The position numbers and the translations under genes were made by a program. A stretch of DNA of 35,671 bases from Deltaproteobacteria bacterium. Lineage in GTDB: Bacteria; JAMCPX01. The stretch covers positions 1 to 35,671 of the forward strand of contig JAMCVD010000079.1 in NCBI GenBank assembly GCA_023381995.1. The letters are read 5' to 3'. Below are positions 24,030 to 32,888 of the stretch, in pieces (within the stretch, counting starts at the first letter, position 1; each line of letters begins with the position of its first letter). The notes beneath the pieces are model-generated. The model searched no databases, was not told where the DNA came from, and worked only from the letters and a program-made list of their open reading frames with translations.

Positions 24030-26558
24030 ATGAAATTTAAGACGAAAATAACGATTGCCAATGTGATAATAACGCTCATAGCAGTCGCCGCCATATACTA
24101 TGTGACCGTCAAAACCATAAGCTTTACAATGGACGTGATAAAGTTTGTATCGATCGTCGCGGGCATCATTGTGGTAATAGCGCTCAGCATACAGTACCTT
24201 GCGAGCATAAGGCCGTTCTCGATCATAGAAGAGTTCTCTGCGAGGGTGCGCAACAACAAGACGGACGATAGATTTACTAGGCTCACCTTCTACACCGTCC
24301 TCTATTTCCCGCTCTACTTTATGGCCGTGTCGGCTGCGCAGTGGTATGTCGCGTCCATAGTCTTCTTTATCCTGCTCTATGGATTTGAGCACACGGGCCT
24401 GACGATCGCCCTGAGGACGGCCTTCGCGATCATAAGCGGTGCCACCATTGCGAATATTTTCCAGTATTTCGTGTACCAGAGATTGACGGAACCCCGGATG
24501 AGGGAGGTCCAGAGATACCTGAAGGGCACTGAGGTCTATGTAAAAAAGAGGATCGGTATCGTCGCAAAGATCTTCTTCAGCCTTTTTGTCCTGATGCTGC
24601 TGTTCCTGGTATTTATAAGGACCATCAGCAACAAGCTCATAGAGGACATCTTCAGATCGAACGGCGTCTCGTCTGCAAAGGTGGAGCTTGCCGCATACGC
24701 TCCGGCCATAAGCTCCATCCTTTCGCAGCGACTGCCTATGGAACAGACGGCCATAGCGTTGTCGAGGTTCAAACTGGGCAGCTCGGGCTACGTTCTCGTA
24801 ATGGACGATAGATATAAAGATGTCTTCCACGTATCGGACAATTACGAGAACGCCGTGCCTCTCGATGAGCTCGCCGCAAAAGACACATACAACGATTTCA
24901 AGAGTTACAGCACCCTGATCAAGGCGCCCCTGAGCGACGGCTTCTCCTTAGTCGGGGTCTATGCATGGTCCGACTATATGCCGTCCCTCTCTAAGTTTTC
25001 CGATTCCCAGAACTGGCTGCTCCTTACGATGGCCCTTATTCTCACGATCATCTCGTTGTTCATCGCAATCGATATATACCTTCCCGTAAAGGCCATCGGC
25101 TCTGTGGTGGAGAAATTGACCATGGGCAATTTCTCCACCACGAGCGGCCTGTTCGTCGAGGACGAGGCGGGGGTGGCCGCCAACGCACTCCGGAAGATGA
25201 TCGAGAACATCAAGTCCGTTATAAAGGTCATAAAGTCTTCAAGCGCCAATATCACAGGAATATCCGATAGGATGATGGATACCATCGATGGTACGCGGGA
25301 AAACATGCTCGTTCTTGACAGAGAGGTCAAAAACAATGCAGGGATCATCACCTCCGTACAAAGCACCTTGAGCCAGCTTGCGGAGTATATAGACGGCCTT
25401 CTGAACTCCATACATGATACGCTTGCGAGCAGCCATAAACTCGAGGAATCCATCGAGAGCGGCGGGAAGATACTCGCCGAAACCAAGGTATCGATAGATG
25501 CGCTCATGGATTCCGGCGATAATCTGCTGACGAAATTCGCCGCGATACAGCGGCACACGGCGGACAGCATGGGCGACATCTCTTTGGACGGCTATGGACA
25601 CCTGAGAAACGTGGATATGGACAATGAAGAGATCATCCGCAAGATAAGGACTACGATCGATTGGATGGCGGACAGCCTGAACAAGCTCGGCTCCGAGCTG
25701 CATGCGAATGTACAGTACAGAAAGCAGATGGGTAACATTTTATACAAGGTTTCGGCATTAGTCTCGACCCTCGACGAGCATGTCAACAAGATAGTCGTGG
25801 ACTTGAACAAGATCGACCTCGTCATCGACGATACGAATCTGCTTGCAATGAACTCATCCGTTATATCGGCCCAGGCCGGAGACTCGGGGAGGGGGTTCGA
25901 CGTCGTCTCGGAAGAGGTAACAAAGCTCGCGAGCGTGACGCAGGACAAGATTATAGAGGTACGCAGCCTGACCGGACTGCTCGTGAAAGAGAAAGATACT
26001 ATCATGAGCAACATGAAGGAGAAGCAGAAGTTCCTTGATGCCTTCGACGGGAAGCTGGGTCTCTTCGACAACGAGATAAGCGCCATCACCGGGAAAGTAG
26101 GCGATCTGAAGCTCGAATACGAGCAGATCGTGAAGGCCGTTAATGCCGTGTCTCTCGGGATCCATGGACTGCTGGGACACGCGGTATCGGGCAGAGACGT
26201 GCACAGGCTCATAAGCGCGGGGCTGATTCGTATAAACAAGGCCGCAGCCGATATAAACAAACATTCGAAGGCCTTCAGGGAGAGTCTGGAACAACTGAGC
26301 GGGGGATGGTCTGCTTACTCGGAAGGCCTGGGTCCTGTCTCCTCCGCACTGTCTGCCATAACCGAGCCTGCAACCATGATAAACGACCACATGAAGGCGA
26401 TAAAGGACAGGATAGGCGAGACGCAGGGACTGCTCGATCGCATCGCCGGGGCGTCCCAAAGGCTCAATGATCAGATCGGCGGCCTCGAGGTGAGGGAAGA
26501 GCTCGAAAAGCTCGTGGTTACCATTAACGAAGAGCCCAGGGAATACAGGATAATATGA
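24030..26558 (+). CDS. MCP-like membrane receptor A with divergent signalling tip
   Basis: The protein has 842 residues. Hydrophobic helices are seen at about 7-27, 35-57, 87-118 (one or two), 127-147, 180-198 and 329-349. The roughly 130-residue segment 199-328 would be extracytoplasmic. A HAMP-like stretch follows at 350-395, then a long helical cytoplasmic part. The hairpin region at about 600-635 reads TNLLAMNSSVISAQAGDSGR and GFDVVSEEVTKLA, recognisably the methyl-accepting chemotaxis protein tip, but the usual NAAIEAARAGE core is changed. The extra N-terminal helices are unlike standard two-helix MCPs. CheA/CheW coupling is therefore uncertain, and no che gene is nearby. The ATG overlaps the predicted transcription start. 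It is followed by its paralogue with a 4-bp overlap. Confidence 0.8.
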   Translation: MKFKTKITIANVIITLIAVAAIYYVTVKTISFTMDVIKFVSIVAGIIVVIALSIQYLASIRPFSIIEEFSARVRNNKTDDRFTRLTFYTVLYFPLYFMAVSAAQWYVASIVFFILLYGFEHTGLTIALRTAFAIISGATIANIFQYFVYQRLTEPRMREVQRYLKGTEVYVKKRIGIVAKIFFSLFVLMLLFLVFIRTISNKLIEDIFRSNGVSSAKVELAAYAPAISSILSQRLPMEQTAIALSRFKLGSSGYVLVMDDRYKDVFHVSDNYENAVPLDELAAKDTYNDFKSYSTLIKAPLSDGFSLVGVYAWSDYMPSLSKFSDSQNWLLLTMALILTIISLFIAIDIYLPVKAIGSVVEKLTMGNFSTTSGLFVEDEAGVAANALRKMIENIKSVIKVIKSSSANITGISDRMMDTIDGTRENMLVLDREVKNNAGIITSVQSTLSQLAEYIDGLLNSIHDTLASSHKLEESIESGGKILAETKVSIDALMDSGDNLLTKFAAIQRHTADSMGDISLDGYGHLRNVDMDNEEIIRKIRTTIDWMADSLNKLGSELHANVQYRKQMGNILYKVSALVSTLDEHVNKIVVDLNKIDLVIDDTNLLAMNSSVISAQAGDSGRGFDVVSEEVTKLASVTQDKIIEVRSLTGLLVKEKDTIMSNMKEKQKFLDAFDGKLGLFDNEISAITGKVGDLKLEYEQIVKAVNAVSLGIHGLLGHAVSGRDVHRLISAGLIRINKAAADINKHSKAFRESLEQLSGGWSAYSEGLGPVSSALSAITEPATMINDHMKAIKDRIGETQGLLDRIAGASQRLNDQIGGLEVREELEKLVVTINEEPREYRII

Positions 26559-29077
26559 AGCGGGCCAACATTTTCCTGACAGTTTTATACCTCGTCAACT
26601 CATTGATAGTGATGATGGTCTTCAGTACCGTACTCACGACGACGTACACGATAGAGATAGACGACTTTGTGCTCAATATCGTCCTCCTGGCGGCGGTCTC
26701 CATCGTCCTTTCGCTTGTTTTTTACCTGCTCAACCCCGTCCAGCTCGAGGGCATAAGGACCCTGCTGGACGAGAGGTATGACGACTCTTCCATGCGAAAG
26801 CTCGATCTGCTGGTCACCTATCCTCTGAGGGCGATACCCGTCTTTGCGACCGTATGGCTGGCCGGCATGGTCCTCTACCTGCTTGCAGGGGGGCTGACAC
26901 ATATAATCAAAGCACACGCGATGCCCCTCGGCTTCCTGTTTTCCGTTTTGTTCGTCATTGTGCTCGGCATCGTTTCGCAGACTTACTCCTTCAAGATTGC
27001 TACGAATGCATACATCTCGAGGGCCATAAAGAAGCTCAAAGTCATGGAACTAAAGAGCATCTATATACCCATCAAGTACAAGATCATAGGTATCTCGAGC
27101 ATGGTGATCGTGAGTGCCTACCTCGTCCTCGTGTACAGTGCCTATAACGGGGCCATGATATATGTGGGCCACGACGTCTATAGCAATACCCTCCGGACAG
27201 CCTCCGGCATCGCGTATACCATGGACAACAGCGCCGATCCGGAGAGCATACTGAAAGGTCTGTCCGGCAGGTTTGGTGGCAAATACAATTTCTATCTCTA
27301 CGACATGGTGGATAAGTCCGTAAAGAGCTATTCCGACGCACAGTTGAACGGCGACGTGGTAAGGCAGCTCGACAGGGAGGACGTCGTGTACGACAAACGG
27401 AACAATCAGGTGTTGTTCCTCGTGAACAGGCCCGTGACGATAAACGGCAAGAGCTATCGCCTTCTGGCGGGTATAAACAGGGACTTTTTTAATGCCCCCC
27501 TGCGTGGTTTCCTGTATAATCTGATCCTGTCCGGCATACTGATACTCATCGTCCTTATTATAACCGATATGCTCATATCGAATGACATATCCTCACACGA
27601 GAAGAGCCTGTCGGATTATTCCGTCATGCTCTCGAACAAAGAGCTTACGCACCTGCCGGAGATAGTCTCGACGGACGAGATCGGCGTGATTGTAAGCAAC
27701 ATAAGGATGCTCGTCATGAACTTCAGGGACTCCATGCTCAGGATCTCGAAAGACATAGACTCGATGAGCGGTGTCGCGACTTCGACTTCCAGCGGCATAT
27801 CCGGCATAAAGTCGGCCATCGCCGAGCAATCGAAGTATACCGATGAGCTGGTCGGTATCATTCGTTCGGTAAAGGGCGTGTCGGAGCAGATAATCAAGGG
27901 GAGTGCACCACTGAACGAGGCAACGGCAAACAATGGGCGGCTCGTCGTGCAGGCACTGCAAAAAAACAAGGAGCTGACGGTTTATCTGAACAGCGTGTCG
28001 TACCAGATAGCGCGGATATCAGCGCTCCTCACCGGCAATATAACTGTGTACGAAGATATACGGAACAATATCATCAAATTAAGCGATATCGTCGCCTCGA
28101 TCGGAACGGCATCGGGCGAAATAGACGCCGGCACGTCCGCTATGAATACGCTCCTGGCCCGGTTCTCGGAGTCCGTCAATACCATAAGAACATTGAATAC
28201 GCGGGCTGCGGAGTTCAAGAAGGACATCGAGGCGCTGCTGAGCGAGGTGATAAGCATAACGGACAATGTCCTCACCCTGCTTTCCGCATTCCTTTCGCAC
28301 ATCCAGCAGGCGAACGAGATGCTGGGGATTATCAACAATATAGCCGAGCGTACGAACCTCCTGTCCGTTAACGCCTTTATACTTGCTGCCTCCCATCAAA
28401 CGGAGGGTAAGAACTTCAAGGTGGTGGCGGAAGAGATCAAAAAGCTCGCGGACAGGGCCAGGACCGGCTCCAGGGACGTATCGAACTATATAACGAGGGT
28501 GAGGAGGAATGTGGACGAGATCCTCACAGGCATGAAAGACATGAACAGCTTTATACTACTCACGAGGCAGTCTTTTTCCTCTATCAACTCGATAGAGGCA
28601 AAGGTCGATGAGCTGGCTGCGTCCGCCATCGACCTGTACGGAGACAGGGCAGGCAGGGCCGTATCTCCCGTGGACAGGGAGACGCTCCACAATCATGGTG
28701 CGGCCGTTGGGGGGTCCGTCAGGGCACTCGTCGACGACATATCTTCGGCGGTCAGCTCGATGTCTGACATAAACAATGCGTTTACGGGGATAAAGTCCTC
28801 GCTCGAGAGGATGTCCGGGATCAACGAGGCGGACAATGCCTCCCTGACCGCTATAAACCATTCCGTCGAGGACATAAAGACCTTTACAGGCTATATAAAC
28901 GACAGCCTTGCCGTCGACGTCAGCAATCAGATACAACTGTCTCAGAATTCGGCGATGGAATTGAGCGGCCGAATCAAGGACAACGAACAGACCATCCATG
29001 GGCTGGAGGGCATCGTCGGGCAGCTCACGTCCGAGCTCGAATCCCTGAACAGGGCCATAAAATCGTTCATAGTATAA
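26555..29077 (+). CDS. MCP-like membrane receptor B, paralogue of receptor A
   Basis: The protein has 840 residues and the same layout as receptor A. Helices are at about 7-27, 38-58, 92-113, 123-143, 175-197 and 321-340, with an extracytoplasmic segment of about 120 residues (198-320), a HAMP-like linker and a long helical region. The tip at about 592-635 reads INNIAERTNLLSVNAFILAA then SHQTEGKNFKVVAEEIKKLA. The MCP frame is clear, but the conserved Glu and the AGExGRGF part are replaced by a different sequence. The two receptors have similar length and arrangement, and the ATGA overlap makes equal expression likely, so a heteromeric receptor is a reasonable inference. recO follows one base after the stop codon. 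Confidence 0.8.
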   Translation: MKRANIFLTVLYLVNSLIVMMVFSTVLTTTYTIEIDDFVLNIVLLAAVSIVLSLVFYLLNPVQLEGIRTLLDERYDDSSMRKLDLLVTYPLRAIPVFATVWLAGMVLYLLAGGLTHIIKAHAMPLGFLFSVLFVIVLGIVSQTYSFKIATNAYISRAIKKLKVMELKSIYIPIKYKIIGISSMVIVSAYLVLVYSAYNGAMIYVGHDVYSNTLRTASGIAYTMDNSADPESILKGLSGRFGGKYNFYLYDMVDKSVKSYSDAQLNGDVVRQLDREDVVYDKRNNQVLFLVNRPVTINGKSYRLLAGINRDFFNAPLRGFLYNLILSGILILIVLIITDMLISNDISSHEKSLSDYSVMLSNKELTHLPEIVSTDEIGVIVSNIRMLVMNFRDSMLRISKDIDSMSGVATSTSSGISGIKSAIAEQSKYTDELVGIIRSVKGVSEQIIKGSAPLNEATANNGRLVVQALQKNKELTVYLNSVSYQIARISALLTGNITVYEDIRNNIIKLSDIVASIGTASGEIDAGTSAMNTLLARFSESVNTIRTLNTRAAEFKKDIEALLSEVISITDNVLTLLSAFLSHIQQANEMLGIINNIAERTNLLSVNAFILAASHQTEGKNFKVVAEEIKKLADRARTGSRDVSNYITRVRRNVDEILTGMKDMNSFILLTRQSFSSINSIEAKVDELAASAIDLYGDRAGRAVSPVDRETLHNHGAAVGGSVRALVDDISSAVSSMSDINNAFTGIKSSLERMSGINEADNASLTAINHSVEDIKTFTGYINDSLAVDVSNQIQLSQNSAMELSGRIKDNEQTIHGLEGIVGQLTSELESLNRAIKSFIV

Positions 29078-29078
29078 G

Positions 29079-29822
29079 ATGGACATATTTACATCCGAGG
29101 GCATGGTCATAAACAGATTGAGGTATCTCGAATCGGACCTGATCGTTACCATCCTGTCGAAGGACCATGGCAAAATAAAGGCCATTGCAAAAGGCGGTGC
29201 CAGCAGCAGGAAGAGGTTCCCCGGTGCCTTCGAAACGGGCAATATCGGAGAGTTTGGCTTCGTAGAAAAGAGCCCGTACCAGCTTGCGCATCTGGCCCAC
29301 GCAAAGATAGACAACTATTTGATACGGCTGAAGAAAGACTACGAGAAGACCCTCATGCTCATCTATCTGTCGGGTCTGACGGACGTCATGACCCCTGAAC
29401 ATCAGTCCAGTCAAGTGCTGTTTTCCACACTGAGCGATGCCGTCCTGTTCCTCGAGGACAACAAGCGGCTTGACCAGGTGAGGCTGTTTTACGAGCTGCA
29501 GCTCCTGAGGATAAACGGTCTGCTCCATGTCGTCGGAAGCTGCGAATTATGCAAAGCGCCGTTTGGCGGCGGCCACGATGTCAACCTGATCGCCGGGACC
29601 GGGAGGTTCATCTGTGACTCGTGCATACCCGGGGAAGGCGAAGTCTGCCGCATACCTTTGTCTTTGTTGACAATCATAAAATCAACGGCTAAACATAATA
29701 CCTGTTTGGGCGACTTCTCGGAGATAGAAGTACCGTCGGCGCTCTTTGGCTTTACCAGAAGGATAATCAGCTCTTACATCGACAAGCCATTGAAATTGTG
29801 GGACATGATTGATAATTTATAA
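29079..29822 (+). CDS. recO: DNA repair protein RecO
   Basis: RecO loads RecA on gapped DNA together with RecR. The 247-residue protein has the N-terminal OB-fold (SEGMVINRLRYLESDLIVTI then AKGG), the helical middle and the zinc motif CELC...CDSC in the C-terminal domain. The length is normal. It starts one base after receptor B and is followed by the M50 protease gene after 5 bp, so it seems to be carried in that operon. Confidence 0.93.
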   Translation: MDIFTSEGMVINRLRYLESDLIVTILSKDHGKIKAIAKGGASSRKRFPGAFETGNIGEFGFVEKSPYQLAHLAHAKIDNYLIRLKKDYEKTLMLIYLSGLTDVMTPEHQSSQVLFSTLSDAVLFLEDNKRLDQVRLFYELQLLRINGLLHVVGSCELCKAPFGGGHDVNLIAGTGRFICDSCIPGEGEVCRIPLSLLTIIKSTAKHNTCLGDFSEIEVPSALFGFTRRIISSYIDKPLKLWDMIDNL

Positions 29823-29827
29823 TCCCG

Positions 29828-30742
29828 ATGAATAAAGATTATTTGGACAATACACAGATAGATCTCGAGAGGCTCCATGACGATTTCTATGGGTGGAAGC
29901 CGCCCGTGCAGCAGAAGATCAAGATAGCCACGCCAGTCATCCTGTTTATCGTAACGTTCGTGGCGGTGGTCTTTGCGGGCGCACTGCAATACGGCGTAAA
30001 CCCCTTTACCCATCTTGGAGAGGCGTACCGGGGGCTGCCGTTCGCGCTTATCCTGATGGGCATATTGCTGTCTCACGAGATGGGGCATTTCCTCATGTCG
30101 AAGCACCACGACGTCGTTGCCACTCTCCCTTACTTCATACCGGCCCCGAACATCCTCGGCACTTTCGGCGCGTTCATACGCATGAAATCGCCGATACCGG
30201 ACCGCAATGCGCTCGTCGACATCGGCGCGGCAGGCCCTCTGGCAGGGTTCCTGATCGCACTGCCCGCCCTGATCATAGGCGTGAGAATGTCGCCGCTACG
30301 TCCCGTCGCCTCGACAGGTGGCCTCAGTCTTGGGAATTCCCTGCTTGTCAGTCTTGTATCTCTGTTGGTCAGGCCGAGCATCCCGGCCGGCCATGAGCTT
30401 GTATTGGGCCCCATTGCGTTCGCAGGGTGGATAGGCATGTTCGTTACCGCGATGAACCTCATACCGATAGGGCAGCTTGACGGCGGCCATATCGCGTATG
30501 CGCTGTTCGGCAGGTGGTACAACGCCATTGCACGGCTGGCGCTCATCGTGCTCGTCGTAATGGGCATATGGGGGTGGGGCGTATGGCTGTTCTGGGCGTT
30601 GATCATATTGATCCTCGGTATCAGACACCCGAGCCCCATAGACCCGTATCAGCCCCTGGACGTGAAGAGGAAGTACATTGCGTGGTTCGCCATGATTATC
30701 TTGATAATAACCTTCATCCCTGTGCCGTTCTCCGGGATCTGA
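29828..30742 (+). CDS. Site-2 protease family (M50) intramembrane metalloprotease
   Basis: The 304-residue polytopic protein has the zinc motif HEMGH (83-87) in a membrane helix and the second motif NLIPIGQLDGG (from Asn210, with Asp218-Gly219), as in S2P/EGY-type proteases. Conserved YFIPAPN and FGAFIRMKSPIPDR segments resemble the plant EGY-like bacterial subgroup. There is no PDZ domain, which separates it from RseP. It cleaves membrane-embedded substrates; candidates cannot be named, although an ECF sigma factor lies elsewhere in the window. It is cotranscribed with recO. Confidence 0.93.
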   Translation: MNKDYLDNTQIDLERLHDDFYGWKPPVQQKIKIATPVILFIVTFVAVVFAGALQYGVNPFTHLGEAYRGLPFALILMGILLSHEMGHFLMSKHHDVVATLPYFIPAPNILGTFGAFIRMKSPIPDRNALVDIGAAGPLAGFLIALPALIIGVRMSPLRPVASTGGLSLGNSLLVSLVSLLVRPSIPAGHELVLGPIAFAGWIGMFVTAMNLIPIGQLDGGHIAYALFGRWYNAIARLALIVLVVMGIWGWGVWLFWALIILILGIRHPSPIDPYQPLDVKRKYIAWFAMIILIITFIPVPFSGI

Positions 30743-30780
30743 CAAGACAGGCTTCTCTCCCGCTTGCGAGTAGAAGGGAA

Positions 30781-30822
30781 ATATCGAAGGACCACGTTGT
30801 GCACAGCGTGGTCCTTCGATAT
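30781..30822. repeat. Long perfect hairpin without a T-run
   Basis: ATATCGAAGGACCACG (30781-30796) pairs perfectly with CGTGGTCCTTCGATAT (30807-30822); the 10-nt loop contains GTGCAC. It lies between the M50 gene and the lipoprotein gene, 22 bp before the latter's ATG. Neither strand has a T-run, so it is not a standard terminator. Confidence 0.75.
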
Positions 30823-30843
30823 AAGGTACAAAAAGGAGAGTGT

Positions 30844-31179
30844 ATGAGGATCAAGAGATTAAAGCATGTATGGTTCATGACAGTACTGTTGTCGTCAGGG
30901 ATGTTCTTTTTTTCCTGTGGCCCGCCTTACTACTTCCTGAAGCCGAACACCACATCGCATGACTTCCTCAAGGACGAGTATGAATGCTCCAGAGAGGTAT
31001 CGCAGTATATGTACAATATACAGCTCTACGAAGGCGGTAGCGATTATGACAAGGTCTTTCAGGAACAGTGGTGCGAGTGCATGGGCATAAAAAACTGGAA
31101 ATATCAGCAATCCAAGACCCCGTGCAAAGGGTGCTTCAAAGCCGACAGGACGGACTCGGACTGTAAAGGCAAGCTGTGA
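30844..31179 (+). CDS. Small cysteine-rich lipoprotein
   Basis: This 111-residue protein has an N-terminal signal (MRIKRLKHVWFMTVLLSSG, then MFFFSCGPP) in which FFSC is the likely lipobox. The mature part has several Cys (YECS, WCECMG, PCKGCFK, DCKGK), some perhaps forming disulfides in the periplasm. The ATG at 30844 has SD AAAGGAGAG and is preferred over upstream in-frame codons that lie in the hairpin and in the M50 gene. I do not recognise the family. It overlaps the OmpA-family gene start by 4 bp, suggesting a joint envelope role. Confidence 0.8.
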   Translation: MRIKRLKHVWFMTVLLSSGMFFFSCGPPYYFLKPNTTSHDFLKDEYECSREVSQYMYNIQLYEGGSDYDKVFQEQWCECMGIKNWKYQQSKTPCKGCFKADRTDSDCKGKL

Positions 31180-32762
31180 GGCGGGCAGGGTACATCTCAT
31201 TCTTCCTGGTTCTGCTTCTGTCACCGGGGGCATACGCGGGGCCGGCCGAGAGGAGCGGCGTGGCATTGAGTTACGGCTGGACCGGGCTGCCCTCTTTTGC
31301 AAAGAGTGCCTTCGGTAAAAGCACGGACACGACGTATAATCTCGAAGGCTCCTCCATAGGCGTGAGCTATATATCGTACGGGGAGAGAGGCCCGGACGGG
31401 ATGTTTTCGGGGAGGTACACGCTTACCTACGCCCATTACCACTCGCTTCCGAACGCACAGGAATTCACGGCACAGAACGCGGACGTCTTTATGTTCGACG
31501 CCGCGGAGATCCTCACGATGTTCCCCTCGCAGCCTGTGAACCTCTACACGGGCATAGGTATGGGCTGGGGCGTCATCCGTGTATACCACTGGGGCCAGCC
31601 TGCACCGGGAGCCGATCCCAATTCGGTCAAGAGACTGAAAAACGCGACCAGGACCGTGCTACCCTTCCCGACGATCTACATACCCATCGGTCTGAATGTA
31701 AGGGTCAGGGATTTCATAATAAGCGCAGAGTCGGGCATCAGGGACTTTCCGTATCTCGTCGGCATGGTCACCTATACGTTCGGTGCCGAAAGGCACGTAA
31801 GGGTCCTGAGGGGGCCCATTCAGATGTCTTCCATATCCGAGACAGGGAAGGTCTCCGGCAGGGTCGTTGACAGGGACACGGGGGCGCCTATCGGCATGGC
31901 AGTGATCGAGATGAAGGACACAGGAAATACCGACCTCTCGACGGGGCCGTCGGACGGCACCTTTACCACACCTGGACTCAGGCCTGGCAACGTGGATCTG
32001 CATGTCTTACGAGAAGGGTACACGGCGGGGTCTGTTACCGTTACGGTGAATGCAGGCGAGACCGTCTCAACGACGATCCCCCTCGAAAAGCGGCAGACCA
32101 CCGGGACCGCCTATGGTACGGTCTCGGACACGCAGGGAAGGCCGCTTTCGGCCGCTGTATCCGCCGTCCCGGAGGGCGCGGGAGCAGGGGGGCCGGCGCA
32201 GACGACGGCAGACCCTGCTACAGGCAGGTTCCTGCTCCAGCTTAAGGCGGGGAGCTATGCGGTATCAGCGTCCCTCTCCGGATACGGTACCGTCACAAAG
32301 ATCGCAGCGGTACGTACCGGTATAAGAACAGGTATTGACTTCACGTTGCATACGGGGCATGCACCGCCCCCGACCATCACGAAAGAAAGGCCGAGGGTCT
32401 TCATAGAGAAGGAGAAGAAGAGGATCGTCATAACGGAATCGATCTTTTTCAGAACGGGCAGGGACAGGATTCTCCCACGCTCGTTCGGCCTCCTCGACGA
32501 GGTCGCGATCGCGTTGCGGCAGAACCCTGGCATAAAGATACGGATCGAGGGCTATACCGACAGTACGGGGAGGGACCAGGTCAACATGAGACTGTCTCAG
32601 GCAAGGGCGGAGGCCGTCATGAAGTACCTTGCGGGCAAAGGCATATCCCCCGACAGGATGACCGCCAAAGGCTACGGCAAGGCCAATCCCATAGCGAGCA
32701 ACAGAACCGCGGTGGGCAGGGCAAAGAACAGGCGCGTCGAGTTCGTTATAACGGGACAGTAG
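31176..32762 (+). CDS. OmpA-family protein with N-terminal barrel-like region and two carboxypeptidase-regulatory-like domains
   Basis: The protein has 528 residues with a GTG start overlapping the upstream TGA. There is a signal peptide (YISFFLVLLLSPGAYA). Residues about 25-225 alternate polar and aromatic residues as in an outer-membrane beta barrel (GVALSYGW, GRYTLTYAHY, YTGIGMGWGVIRVY). Two Ig-like domains of the carboxypeptidase regulatory type follow (about 226-306 and 312-390: GRVVDRDTGAPIGMAVIE and GTVSDTQGRPLSAAVSA). The C-terminal OmpA domain (about 405-528) has GYTDSTGR, LSQARAEAV and the GYGKANPIASN loop, which binds peptidoglycan. It likely links the outer membrane to the cell wall. 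No terminator was recognised before the next promoter. Confidence 0.9.
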   Translation: MRRAGYISFFLVLLLSPGAYAGPAERSGVALSYGWTGLPSFAKSAFGKSTDTTYNLEGSSIGVSYISYGERGPDGMFSGRYTLTYAHYHSLPNAQEFTAQNADVFMFDAAEILTMFPSQPVNLYTGIGMGWGVIRVYHWGQPAPGADPNSVKRLKNATRTVLPFPTIYIPIGLNVRVRDFIISAESGIRDFPYLVGMVTYTFGAERHVRVLRGPIQMSSISETGKVSGRVVDRDTGAPIGMAVIEMKDTGNTDLSTGPSDGTFTTPGLRPGNVDLHVLREGYTAGSVTVTVNAGETVSTTIPLEKRQTTGTAYGTVSDTQGRPLSAAVSAVPEGAGAGGPAQTTADPATGRFLLQLKAGSYAVSASLSGYGTVTKIAAVRTGIRTGIDFTLHTGHAPPPTITKERPRVFIEKEKKRIVITESIFFRTGRDRILPRSFGLLDEVAIALRQNPGIKIRIEGYTDSTGRDQVNMRLSQARAEAVMKYLAGKGISPDRMTAKGYGKANPIASNRTAVGRAKNRRVEFVITGQ

Positions 32763-32838
32763 GCCCTTTTGTACCGCATATCCATAGTATCTCTGCATGG
32801 AGTATGGCGCGGAGTGGTCGGCGAAGCGGGCTGCAGGG

Positions 32839-32867
32839 TTGACTATCGAGACCGTAACTGATATACA
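32839..32867 (+). promoter_or_regulatory. Promoter of the LysM-cupin-manC operon
   Basis: TTGACT (32839-32844), 17 nt, TATACA (32862-32867). The predicted start near 32874 leaves a leader of about 15 nt, just enough for the SD GAGGAGG (32879-32885). Confidence 0.65.
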
Positions 32868-32888
32868 TGGGGAAAAACGAGGAGGGTT

